64,000 nucleotides of DNA, taken from contig OX387197.1 of the NCBI GenBank assembly GCA_947561715.1, positions 11,653,001-11,717,000 on the forward strand, read 5' to 3'. The stretch is from Ascidia mentula. Taxonomy: Eukaryota; Chordata; Ascidiacea; Phlebobranchia; Ascidiidae. The notes beneath the pieces are model-generated. The model worked only from the letters and a program-made list of their open reading frames with translations, made no database searches and was not told the origin of the DNA. Made by a program: the position numbers and the translations under genes. Below, piece by piece: positions 51,101 through 57,607 of this stretch. The stretch's first letter is position 1, and every line of letters starts with the position of its first letter.

Positions 51101-52936
51101 CAAATATTCCACAAACTCGTCCGTGGTTGGCATGAAGTTGAAGTAACCATCTACAAAAAGATTTTTTCAGGATGATTGAACTTTCTTGCCACTTATCAAG
51201 ATCAGCTTCCTAAACCAAGTGACAAAAAAAACTAAACCGAATGTAGTCCCACATTGGTATCAAAACAGTATCCTTATGATTTAACAATGAGATGAACCAC
51301 AAAAGCGTTTTGTATAAAAAATTTTTAGGGACTGTTTAACCAAGCCGTCAGAAATTTGACATTTGCTGGCGAGACGAACGTCAAAAATTTGCCGTAGGCT
51401 GTAAAGGAAGGATATTACACACAAAAGCGCGGTAAAACTTATTTAGTTGTTTGGCTAGAATTCGATATTAATATCAAAGTTTCTAATGTGACTGGCGTTT
51501 TTTATTATGCTTTTAGTTGCGTGTATTGTAAACGAAATAGGAGTGTTTCAAACATTTGTTCGTGTTTGTGGTTTAGGGTGGCCTATCTTGAGATGAAACT
51601 TCTAAAGCACCCCATAAAATATATTATAAAATTAAAAATACATTCATAATAGTGATTGCTGTCATGAACACGGTATTACGGTTTTATAAATGTGCGAACT
51701 CTTTTTGGGGGTGAAAATATTGCCCTTTAAAATACAGACAAGGCTTGAAAATAATGGACAATATGGCACCCCTGCCCATAATTGAAATTTTCAGACTTTT
51801 ATTACCTACGTTGTATTATGCTGGGTGTGTCTAGCCCTGCGTTGCGTATCGGTGAAATTAGCACAACGACGCATATTCATTAAGTGTTAAACCCCACCCA
51901 GCAGCCTTCAATTTAGTGCAAACTAGTAGTTTCCGGGCTACTGAAGTCGCACGCATCATAATCAGTTAATTCAACCACTGGTGGTTCCTTGTTTCAAGGC
52001 GAACTTTAGAACAATGTTCATGGCGCGAAAAGCAAACCTTTGAGTGACTTATTACGTCACTTTAGTGCGTGTTTGAACGAAGCCCGCCAATTAAAGTCAT
52101 AAACTGCACAGCCAAATATCAATTAGTGTCTGGCCAACGAAATGTGGTCGTCGTGGTAATGACTTTGCACGCATTTGTTCAGACTGCAAACACGTGTCTT
52201 ATTTAGATGTTTTCTGTTCAAACTTGAAATACAGCACTTGTAGCAATGTTTTGCTTGTCGGTGCTGTATTACGTATTTTTAATATGTCTGCAATTTAAAA
52301 AAAAAATACTTTAAAAAACTTACTCGGAAAAATAGTCGCCCCTTCCACTTCATACAACAACGATATTTGAGTGGGATCGCCATCAGGATCTTTCGCAGTA
52401 ACGATAACTTCTGTTACTTCACCGATAGCCACGTGGATACTGATCGGTCCCGTGAAATAAGGGTCTGAGTTATCTACATAAAATATTTCAAATTTTTCAT
52501 TAACGTGTGTTTTTTATTGGGGACGAGCACTTTATGAAATCACTAAATTGGAGAAAATGATATTACCAGTAGCGGTGTCCGACTCTCGTCTCTCTCGAGG
52601 TAGGAAAGAGCTGCTGGTAACAGTCTTAATAACCTCGCCCAGCTTGCCATCTTTCATGAGATGCTCAAGTTGATCCAGCAGTTTGCCTCTCATGTCTGTT
52701 TCAAGGTGTTTCCATTCGTGTTGGTTATCCTCCCTTGCATCTATGGTGGCCAAGCAGTGATAAAACTCTCCAGCATGAGTGGTTTCACTGTGGTTGTAGG
52801 CTGCAAACTTGAGCGCATAACCGGACTCCGCAAAGCCAAGAATTCCAATAACACCATACAAAATATAACCAATTGCCAAACGAGAAGGCTTCCACTTGCA
52901 TTTCTTTAGATGTGTAACATCTGATCTTTTTGCCAT
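1..52936 (-). CDS. Giant mosaic EGF/sushi/SEA/vWA/FN3/mucin-like extracellular protein (about 117 exons, 3' end outside window)
   Basis: One gene explains almost all of 1-53 kb. I followed exons by eye through consensus acceptors (tttag, ttgcag) and donors (gtaagt, gtatgt and similar). Each exon end phase matches the next exon start, giving 37,392 coding bases, 12,464 codons, to the window edge. Module order: hydrophobic N-terminus, DPDGD region, EGF x2, sushi, EGF, FN3 x2, SEA-like, EGF, vWA x2, about 44 FN3-like domains, vWA, then a Ser/Thr-rich repeat exon. Such modules are extracellular and adhesive, so a secreted or surface-anchored matrix, cuticle or mucus protein is inferred. The C-terminus lies beyond base 1, so secretion versus membrane anchoring cannot be decided. 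I do not recognise a named orthologue. The main alternative is two genes wrongly joined inside a long intron (48,879-50,378 or 42,787-43,483). Exon by exon detail is in the entries below. Confidence 0.8.
21402..22204 (-). CDS. Giant gene exons 113-116: vWA domain 3
   Basis: Exons are 22053-22204, 21858-21993, 21656-21779 and 21402-21571. Landmarks are NKMDITLLLTGADYITDEEF, then VSVFSYSGYLEQIVLGG, RQLMIITTSSTSDDS, GTIIPIGISPNVHLMDL and a final VARLACKE. The order of strands and helices is that of a vWA domain. The metal-site loop is TGADY rather than DxSxS, and the TDG loop is TTSSTSDD, so metal binding is unlikely. It directly precedes the mucin-like exon. The donor gttggt of the first exon is weak but gives the right phase. 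Confidence 0.75.
22406..23339 (-). CDS. Giant gene exons 109-112: diverged partial unit (A, B, E, F types)
   Basis: Exons are 23249-23339, 22857-23029, 22622-22716 and 22406-22565. The first two match types A and B (PPTDLSVMRISNSNYSLFWD; LVYLTPLQTGRNYTAYVRSV), with the same 2-phase internal intron. The last two match E and F in phase and length (95 and 160 bases; VVGLEPNHTYEVTASYVRP). The C-D domain is absent and no G-H pair follows, so this is a truncated unit at the C-terminal edge of the array. Confidence 0.82.
23409..25219 (-). CDS. FN3 unit 8 (exons A-H, last full unit)
   Basis: Same layout as unit 1; exon A starts at 25219 and exon H ends at 23409 at donor gtaaat. It is more diverged than the inner units: C reads NFETIG instead of NFESIG, D reads MAICANSES, and the end of H is TFSYSFLL instead of TISHVFTL. 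Frame and length (1,092 coding bases) are kept. Confidence 0.85.
25280..27083 (-). CDS. FN3 unit 7 (exons A-H)
   Basis: Same layout as unit 1; exon A starts at 27083 and exon H ends at 25280. Very similar to unit 6 in exons A-F. Its exons G-H and flanking intron are more like unit 8 or unit 1 (for example ggtcggaggcac in G), which suggests a conversion boundary within the unit. Confidence 0.85.
27144..28949 (-). CDS. FN3 unit 6 (exons A-H)
   Basis: Same layout as unit 1; exon A starts at 28949 and exon H ends at 27144. It is nearly identical to unit 5. All eight exons keep their frames and splice sites. Confidence 0.86.
29010..30815 (-). CDS. FN3 unit 5 (exons A-H)
   Basis: Same layout as unit 1; exon A starts at 30815 and exon H ends at 29010. 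By eye it differs from unit 6 by only a handful of bases over 1,866, introns included, so this pair is the most recent duplication or conversion in the array. Confidence 0.86.
30876..32680 (-). CDS. FN3 unit 4 (exons A-H)
   Basis: Same layout as unit 1; exon A starts at 32680 and exon H ends at 30876. It carries small private changes in the intron between C and D (agccggtttaaaatcgcaag) and a one-base length change in the intron before C. All exons remain open and in phase. Confidence 0.85.
32741..34546 (-). CDS. FN3 unit 3 (exons A-H)
   Basis: Same layout as unit 1; exon A starts at 34546 and exon H ends at 32741. It is nearly identical to unit 4 in exons and introns. In the D-E intron it shares with unit 2 a short variant (tcattatgaatttt) that units 4-7 lack, which marks a conversion tract boundary. 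Confidence 0.85.
34607..36420 (-). CDS. FN3 unit 2 (exons A-H)
   Basis: Same eight-exon layout as unit 1. Exon A is 36324-36420, and exon H ends at the gtaagt donor just below 34607. No stop codon or broken splice site was seen. The intron between B and C is more diverged than in the inner units, and exon A keeps TYSVSFIS where the inner units have TYSISFIS. Confidence 0.85.
36481..38293 (-). CDS. FN3 unit 1 (exons A-H)
   Basis: Reference unit. Exons: A 38197-38293, B 37814-37986, C 37483-37658, D 37321-37429, E 37160-37260, F 36926-37085, G 36712-36832, H 36481-36635. A+B is an FN3 domain (APPQPPTVQTYSISFI; LAWSAVPGAEK; LVYLTPLELGRNYSVTV). C+D is a diverged FN3-like domain starting CSISGQANIG. 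E+F is FN3-like (LPVLPSVKSFQVAES; VVGLTPDRSYEVSNH). G+H is FN3-like (PPTSFQFVVKPVSASEAQ; VYNISITTLNGAYSYTADLY). Intradomain introns have phases 2, 0, 0, 2, and every domain starts and ends in phase 1. Exon B here is diverged (AHDGTSVQFLT) and uses donor gtgtac, where units 2-8 use gttcga or a close variant. Confidence 0.88.
38367..40278 (-). CDS. Giant gene exons 37-44: diverged founder-like copy of the four-FN3 unit (unit 0)
   Basis: Exons are 40191-40278, 39962-40122, 39733-39905, 39219-39330, 39031-39131, 38779-38938, 38592-38712 and 38367-38518. Phases (1-2, 2-1, 1-0, 0-1, 1-0, 0-1, 1-2, 2-1) and lengths (88,161,173,112,101,160,121,152) parallel the repeat-unit exons A-H (97,173,176,109,101,160,121,155). 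Protein motifs also align, for example VTGETRTIRNAQP here with VTGEVTTIRNAQP in the array, and YTISVSNVTNGVE with YTADLYNVTNNVE. It is therefore an old copy of the unit that has escaped homogenisation. A possible tRNA-like scrap in a neighbouring intron was rejected. Confidence 0.8.
40390..43584 (-). CDS. Giant gene exons 25-36: six diverged FN3-like domains
   Basis: Exons are 43484-43584, 42633-42786, 42355-42559, 42123-42282, 41787-41976, 41551-41702, 41349-41481, 41231-41289, 41099-41170, 40892-41033, 40606-40735 and 40390-40541. Most domains are split once internally. Exon 28 (42123-42282) carries the end of one domain and the start of the next, so one inter-domain intron is missing. FN3 landmarks include ELIGLISGTRYYARIQSV, ELTVYGLLPGRIYEFRVAAY and LTVSWDAVPGATGYIV (joined across exons 32-33). 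The last pair (exons 35-36) has the phase pattern 1-2, 2-1 and matches the fourth domain of the downstream 1.87-kb units. The donor gtgctg of exon 30 is weak. Confidence 0.75.
43091..43230. mobile_element. Remnant resembling a hAT-type transposon end, in intron 25
   Basis: Within the 42,787-43,483 intron, the motif cggaccggt recurs next to caatgtctcacgg, and a terminus-like cagtgatactcgaactacg lies at about 43,167-43,185. These resemble the CAGTG..CTC.AACTA ends and cggaccggtac interiors of hAT elements. No transposase and no intact pair of ends is visible. Confidence 0.35.
43696..44562 (-). CDS. Giant gene exons 21-24: vWA domain 2
   Basis: Exons are 44414-44562, 44172-44307, 43925-44100 and 43696-43858. 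Sequence landmarks are TDVVFALDSSSGVTVDLF, VAVVPFDRRSQNVITL, SRIDAGLQVIIMLAHAPAD and QFYAFTIG. The first metal-site Asp is present (DSSSG) but its final Ser is Gly, and the usual TDG loop is replaced by LAHAP, so metal binding is doubtful. It follows vWA 1 directly and ends with a cysteine (NFVCP), as vWA 1 does. The last donor, gttcac, is weak. Confidence 0.83.
44642..45700 (-). CDS. Giant gene exons 17-20: vWA domain 1
   Basis: Exons are 45542-45700, 45280-45409, 45065-45198 and 44642-44798. The domain starts at about RVSADIFILIESSSSIQ, which is strand 1 plus the metal-site loop. It continues with IGLARYSRTVDIIFNL, VGTGTWTGHALQYV, HVIVITDGRSADN and DVIVVGISSNVGEAELQEIAG, ending in a C-terminal cysteine. 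In vWA domains the MIDAS motif is DxSxS plus a later T and D. Here the first Asp is Glu, but the ITDG loop and the TGT region are kept. Such domains bind matrix ligands. Confidence 0.88.
45963..46135 (-). CDS. Giant gene exon 16: EGF domain and spacer
   Basis: The exon begins in phase 1 and ends in phase 0. It encodes ECDECKSNRSCPAFSEC, NIPGGYTCHCSSGFYE and a later ETVCV, giving six cysteines in EGF spacing with an NRS sequon. About 17 acidic and Ser/Thr-rich residues follow as a linker into the first vWA domain. Confidence 0.82.
46296..47040 (-). CDS. Giant gene exons 12-15: short linker and SEA-like domain
   Basis: Exons are 46999-47040 (a 14-residue linker), 46838-46932, 46478-46610 and 46296-46406. 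The last three encode about 113 residues with FLLDVEWNNDVIQQQIMADD, YSVFLKNFLAEANIAVND, MLSVQVFVDTPNATLG and a final helix-rich segment with DEFLTNLRPN. Length and alternating helix/strand pattern suggest a SEA domain. No canonical GSxxx autocleavage site is visible, so this assignment is tentative. SEA domains are common beside mucin regions. Confidence 0.5.
47170..48405 (-). CDS. Giant gene exons 7-11: two fibronectin type III-like domains
   Basis: Exons are 48299-48405, 47863-47973, 47629-47797, 47362-47546 and 47170-47299. The first three give a domain of about 129 residues. It contains SIEMQWNVTQ, an unusual charged insert (ELNSTLRNELSTYHRSFDTYTDKL) and a typical FN3 end, ISGLRAATRYRTAVRVIHSIGG. 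The last two give a clear FN3 domain: SSPPLDVKIIKTTSNALEIFW, then IIGLRASSQYSVQVAAVNGIG. Phases run 1-0, 0-0, 0-1, 1-0, 0-1. The first domain is the more diverged call. Confidence 0.75.
48479..48595 (-). CDS. Giant gene exon 6: calcium-binding-type EGF domain
   Basis: A 117-base exon, phase 1-1, encodes 39 residues beginning DVNECENNPCDSNATC and continuing SNSPGSYTCTCNDYFVG to a final TIC. The D-V-N-E-C start and the aromatic-containing C-terminal half are the hallmarks of cbEGF modules, which bind calcium between neighbouring domains. One NAT sequon is present. Confidence 0.88.
48708..48878 (-). CDS. Giant gene exon 5: sushi (CCP) domain
   Basis: A 171-base exon, symmetrical phase 1-1, encodes one complete sushi domain. 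It has four cysteines in the expected order: CIHSGLIENGVVEGG, FECNLGFTLVGSSVITC and PSPICQ. Sushi modules mediate protein-protein contacts in complement and adhesion proteins. It follows the thrombospondin-like EGF after a 1.5-kb intron and precedes another EGF exon. Confidence 0.85.
48879..50378 (-). other. Intron 4 of the giant gene (1.5 kb)
   Basis: No exon with matching phase was found. It holds a foldback element (49,866-50,005) and, at about 48,995-49,240, a segment that recurs at 58,560-58,705 in the decayed copy. The rest shows no recognisable feature. Confidence 0.5.
49866..50005. repeat. Foldback (inverted-repeat) element in intron 4
   Basis: The left arm contains attgctgaatactgctc and tggcaaac. 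The right arm contains gtttgcca and gagtattcagcaat, the reverse complement with few mismatches. Core arms are about 49,880-49,918 and 49,938-49,975, and weaker pairing extends outwards to the stated ends. The loop is about 20 bases and A/T-rich. It has the size and form of a miniature inverted-repeat element. Target-site duplications were not resolved. Confidence 0.6.
50379..52473 (-). CDS. Giant gene exons 2-4: DPDGD-containing domain plus two EGF modules
   Basis: Exons are 52324-52473, 50957-51150 and 50379-50559. Exons 2-3 encode a beta-rich segment with AKDPDGDPTQISLLYEVEG, then FVVTDGRGGESVWWPEWQ. This resembles the cadherin/Ig-like segment that precedes EGF modules in MUC4-type and related adhesion proteins; that comparison is from memory and tentative. 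It runs directly into EGF 1 (CGCKNGGLC ... GCDCSPAWAGSLC), which is split by the intron between exons 3 and 4. EGF 2 follows (GCAGNPCFPGVKC ... CDSCPPGMFGDGILC), whose spacing is like the EGF modules of thrombospondins. Phases run 1-1, 1-0, 0-1. The 1.17-kb intron 51,151-52,323 shows nothing recognisable. Confidence 0.7.
52567..52936 (-). CDS. Giant gene exon 1: N-terminus with signal sequence or anchor
   Basis: The exon encodes 123 codons and ends in phase 1 at donor gtaata. It begins MAKRSDVTHLKKCKWK, a basic stretch of about 19 residues. A hydrophobic run follows (about residues 20-36, LAIGYILYGVIGILGFA), then ESGYALKF. This can be a signal peptide cleaved near SGYA or a type II membrane anchor. 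The rest is hydrophilic and ends near a dibasic RERR, a possible furin-type site. An in-frame ATG at 53,005 would add 23 residues. I chose 52,936 because of the candidate TATA box and because the MAKRS.VT sequence recurs in the decayed copy near 58.75 kb. No known domain was recognised after the hydrophobic segment. Confidence 0.65.
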
Positions 52937-53023
52937 GATGACCTTGATCAAGGTCGTTGTATTTTTATGAATACTTTTCTCCGTTGTGTACTTTAAGCTC
53001 ACCACGAAAAAAAATTTGTTTTG

Positions 53024-53031
53024 CCTTTATA
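53024..53031 (-). promoter_or_regulatory. Candidate TATA box of the giant gene
   Basis: Reads TATAAAGG on the minus strand. A start site about 30 bases downstream would fall near 52,997. That is after the in-frame upstream ATG at 53,005 and before the ATG at 52,936, so it favours the latter as the start. Single-motif evidence only. Confidence 0.35.
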
Positions 53032-54548
53032 ACAAGAAATCACAAAAACAAAACAATATAGAAACGAATATTTACATAAACCTTATCACTAAATTTGATG
53101 TAAAATTTTTCTGCTTGGCAAAAATGTATTTAAAAGAACTTTCTGTTTTTGCTCCTTTAGTCTGCACTGAAGTTTTCAGGCGTTTCTTTGCTGATTTGAA
53201 CCACTGAATTCCTTGCCTCAATGTTATTTGTACATAATAAAACGCCTTGGCATAACTTTACTCATCCTCTTATTTCTTCTATAGCGGCGAAAGTCAAGTA
53301 TTCGTCGTCGGTCCTGAGCAGCAAAAAGAAAAAGGCCGGTTGGCCTGGGGCCATTCATTGGTCTTCAAACAATGGCTTTCGCAGTGATTTTGACGCGACT
53401 GGTGACAACCATACACTTTCCGAAATTGACGAAGTACACTCGAAAAAATTTCCACGTGTTTGTGTAAACAGTTCCGTCGGCGCCTGGATTATTTACAAAC
53501 AACACTAATCTTTTAAGGTATTTGAACAAAAAGATGCATTTTGGTTTTTAGGCTTTATTTTTTGTATCCTTTAACATAGTTTATTGCATCGGTCATAATG
53601 GTAAGTTTTTATATGTTTGTCGTAGAAGTATCATAGGCTTTTGGTGAATTTCCATCTTGACCAGCAGACGATTCGACACGAATGGTCGGAAATCTTATAT
53701 ATGTGTCAGTTTATAGCTTCGAGTTGAAAAAGGTTAGTGTAGTGCCGTAGGAAATAGGTTCTGCGTCAGACGGAGCGGTGGAAATACTTCACCGAATAAT
53801 CTCCAAATAAAACCTGAATGATGTCGTTCTTACAAACGAGGCGGACAGCAATCACGTAACCCACGCAGCCGGGGGGCTTTGCGCCCGTTCCTACGTATAG
53901 AAAAACGGCAAGACCTCACAATTCAGTAACAGCATTGCTGTCACGTTATACTATAAAGAGGAAAGACTTAAGTGTCGAGCTGATAAAAATCTACGATCTG
54001 CGGTGGAAGTAAGACGTCGTGAATCATACACAATGCCTAAAGGCCCAGCAAATATCTAGAAAGCATATTTAACGTAAATTTGTCACGAGGTATATACAAA
54101 GTTTATTAATACGTTTTTTAACCTACTTGTCCACCAACTTATTAAACTTCAATCAATAACAAGTGTTTGCCGTCAACCAAAACAAAACCCCATAACTAAA
54201 CAAAATTTTGTTCAAAATATACCGATAGATCCCACGCCAACTTGTGTTTGTAACTTGTGTGCAAAATAGTTTTAACCGAAATCTTAATTGCCAACTTCAA
54301 TGCTAAATGTATGTGCTGGAAAACCTGCCACAAAGGACTAATGTTTTTTTCAGTGGTGATACAGTGAAGCGTGGCGCTTTTGTCCAGTGAGTAAGGATGT
54401 TTTCATAAATTCGCGCGGACAAAGACAGTTGTTGATTCTATCCGTGGGTAACTTTTTGAGATTAATCGCTTTCCGGCTGCATATATCAGCTCGCGGACCA
54501 GACTATTCTCAGCCATTTTAGCAATATTTGTGATTTGCGCTCTCTAAA
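53032..54548. other. Intergenic region between divergent genes
   Basis: No supported gene. On the left is the 5' flank of the giant gene. The part up to about 54.0 kb has a decayed duplicate at 59.0-59.5 kb (shared words such as agcggcga, tggaaata, gagctgataaaa). On the right, 54.3-54.55 kb should contain the promoter of the plus-strand gene, but no clear motif stands out. Confidence 0.5.
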
Positions 54549-56928
54549 ATGGCGACTGGCACGAAAAATTTTGATCGTGCACTCAGAATTAACATTGGCA
54601 TCGAAAAACTGCTGTGCTCGGAACTAAAGGCAATACGTCATCGAAGACAAAGAGTACTATGTCAGTTAAAACGATCGCAAATGCAACTACGAAATGAAAT
54701 TAGTAAAAGCAGAGATGACAGCTTTCAAATGAAAACGGAAGAAAGACTATTTCATCGGGATGTTGATGCCGTCGGTAAGTAATGAAATGAAATTTTATAG
54801 CTAAAGAAATCGCAAGCTTTTATGCACTCTTTTTTCTCGGATTAAGCCAAATTACAAATCAATTACGTCGTGGTTTTGTAACGTAAAGCGAGATTTCATT
54901 TTTAATCGCCGTTTGTTGGTAGCATTAGTTAAAAGTTTGTTGAAACGACATTCACATAAATCCGTTTTTGATCGAGCTGGTCCTTTTGTTCACAGTGAAG
55001 TTGTTCACCAAAAATGTCTTCAAAAAAAACAAGAATGCTTCAGCACAAATACCGACACAAACAAAGAATCGTCATCATCGTGATGACGCAAGTAACAGCT
55101 CTGTGTTTAGTGAAGATCTGGATTCCTTTTCTTCAGCTAGTTCTGACGACGAAACGGTTGACGATAATCCAGACCAGCCTCAATGGCTGAACGAAAATCG
55201 TTGCCACTCTGCGTCAGCGCCAATAAAACCTAAGACATCAAGTGGTATTGACAGTCGTGGTAAGCAAACGGATCCGCGTGCCAACAAAGAAGTCAGTATA
55301 AACATGGCTTGGAACACAATGATTTCCCAAGTTACCCTCGAGAGAGAAAATCCAACGTTTCGAGTGGAAAGCGAAGGTTTGGGATTGCAAAGGAGTGATT
55401 TGTCACAACAGGATAAGTATAACCCGGCTTTCGTATTACACGTCGATGCACAACGGAAAAAGACTGCCGATTTACAGTTTACTCAGCAAAATCATCTGAC
55501 CATGTACGGACCGCATGCACTGGTTATTTGCCACAAACGAGGTTTACACGAATACAAAGGAAGTGAAAACTCAGGATCGCAGTATAAGCAACCAAGAAGC
55601 GTAGAAATCCCACGAACCTCTTCAACGCAATGTATGAAGGATCAGGAGTTTTTCCGAAAAGAGATTTCTCAGAGATTGGAACCAGGATCAACCGACGTCG
55701 GGTCAGTATAACTTGAATACCTTACGACGGCTTCTTCTGAATTTATTAACTATAGCCCAGGCCTTGACATTTAGACAATTTTGCCGAAGGCATTTTAACT
55801 TGCCGTTAGATGTTATAGAACGCATCGTATCAGATAACTTGTATTACCTGAATGTGTTGATAGATTTAATTTTCGGCCCATCACAACAGCGTCACCTAGT
55901 CGCCACTTGTCTCGGCATGAAATCAGCCGCAAACATCGTCCTACAACTGCATTTGGTTTTGTTCGTAATCCCACCCATCATCGTTATCAGCAATCAGGTA
56001 AATTGCGGGATACCATATATAGATCAAAGAAGTCATTTCGAAACTCATAAATATCCCCATAAAAAGATTATTGACTCTATTGAGTACACATTTTTTTTAA
56101 GGCACGGACAAAGTCTTGCTTAGCTATTTAGCTGGTAATATAGTTGTAAGTCACTCGAAAGCTCCACTGATGAAACCTATTAGGTCGAAACAGTGGCCCT
56201 GTCTGCAGCTAGCTATATAAAAATCATTGGCACATTATTAGGCTCTATTGTTCACATATCCCCGCACGTTTATGATTTTGACGAAAGTCCACTTAGCGGT
56301 GGACCATATAGAAGTTTGTCAATGAAATTTATTTTTACTTTTCTTAAACGCGCGTATAGTTGAGATTTCGTGTCATTGCGACGTGTATCTTTTATACGAG
56401 TTCATCTCTGCTCTTGAATTTAACTTTTGTAAATTGTAATCACTTCATCACCTTTGTGGGCATCAAAATTTGTTGAGGGTTGGATGCAATGGTTCACAAA
56501 TTATTTTGAACCTCCTGTCTTCAATTTATAGGAATACCTTCCTGTTTTATTTTTTGTCGCAATCACAAAGATTATTTTTTTTGCCTCTGCTTATAGCTCT
56601 AAACTCACCTACCGCTCTCGGACAACAAACAACCGGATCCAATCAGCCTAAGGCCGGTATAAATCCTAACAGAGCTTTATCGAGTTACGGGAGGCGTAAA
56701 CTCAACACAAAGAAAGTTGTATCCCGTACGATCGTTAATCACACGGATCAGCCGCAAGAGAGCCAATATCGCATGCAGCTAAAACTCCGACGACAACAAA
56801 CAGAAAACGATGCGATTGCTCGTCGAGTTTGGCAATTTATCGGAAAACGTCCATTGGGTGTGTCTGTGAACATGAATGCTCATTTTGCACATGGACTTTC
56901 AAAATCCCCTATAAAGCGCTTTAAGTGA
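54549..56928 (+). CDS. Unrecognised hydrophilic protein with coiled-coil-like N-terminus (465 residues, four exons)
   Basis: Exons are 54549-54774, 54996-55701, 55864-55997 and 56597-56928, phases 0-1, 1-2, 2-1, 1-stop. The start ATG follows tctaaa and opens the longest consistent frame. The N-terminus (MATGTKNFDRALRINIGIEK, then a Lys/Arg/Gln-rich helix) looks like a coiled coil. Exon 2 is low-complexity and acidic near its start (SSVFSEDLDSFSSASSDDET), then basic. Exon 3 is read as SRHLSRHEISRKHRPTTAFG. The C-terminus is basic (RRKLNTKKVV; IARRVWQFIGKRP) and ends SPIKRFK. No signal peptide or membrane segment is seen. The short charged coiled-coil plan resembles small ciliary or centrosomal proteins, but I recognise no family. 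Confidence 0.72.
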
Positions 56929-57042
56929 CATTTGGCCATTACTTTTACTCATAAACCACGTTGTAAAAGTAATTTTGCTGTTATTTTGTTTTTTATTGAT
57001 GTTCTGGATGTGCATTGATACCAGAATACACCGTGCATACGC

Positions 57043-57048
57043 AATAAA
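57043..57048 (+). other. Polyadenylation signal AATAAA of the plus-strand gene
   Basis: aataaa lies 115 bases after the stop codon at 56928, in A/T-rich DNA. It is suitable as the 3' end signal of the four-exon gene. Confidence 0.6.
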
Positions 57049-57600
57049 GTAAGTACACCGTATCGAACTAAATTCTCTAATGTTCGTTACACAAGTATGC
57101 AAATAGTCCCTATCTTTCAGTTGTAAGACAAGATGAATGGAATCCTTTATACTTATTTTTGTTGTTAGTTGATGCTTTATACTTTGTGACCTTGGTTTTG
57201 AAAGTCTGTAGGAACTCTGCTATGTGGTGTTATGTAGGACAAGAAATGGTCAAAATCCACCCCAAATTGGGCTTTTAACTAAATACAGCCCAATCCCATT
57301 ATTGTTTATTTCGACTAAACACAGGGAAAACTTGGAAATATTTCGTTTATGATAATCTAATCTTATGATGTCGAATAACAAAACACTAGCTTGCAAACAC
57401 AAGTAAAGCAGCAGAAAAGCAATTTATGCAGTATCATGGACTGATACTTAACACCCCGAATGGATAATATTCGTCATGTGACGTAATTGTAAAAACAGAC
57501 ACTACGACACCTTGGCTTGTGTCAAGTTCCACTCTATATAAGTAGGACAGGGACCAAGTACACACACAAACCCACTATAAACAACTAAATAAACCAACCA
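57049..57600. other. Intergenic stretch
   Basis: A/T-rich sequence without a supported gene, RNA or repeat. Confidence 0.4.
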
Positions 57601-57607
57601 CTGAAAA

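Noticed and set aside
53221..53508. Plus-strand frame of 95 codons upstream of the giant gene
   Set aside because: The frame is not kept in the duplicated copy at 59.0-59.2 kb and has no exon features.
55713..56123. Hydrophobic 136-codon plus-strand frame
   Set aside because: It overlaps the real third exon in another register. The exon in the phase-matched frame gives a hydrophilic sequence joining its neighbours exactly.
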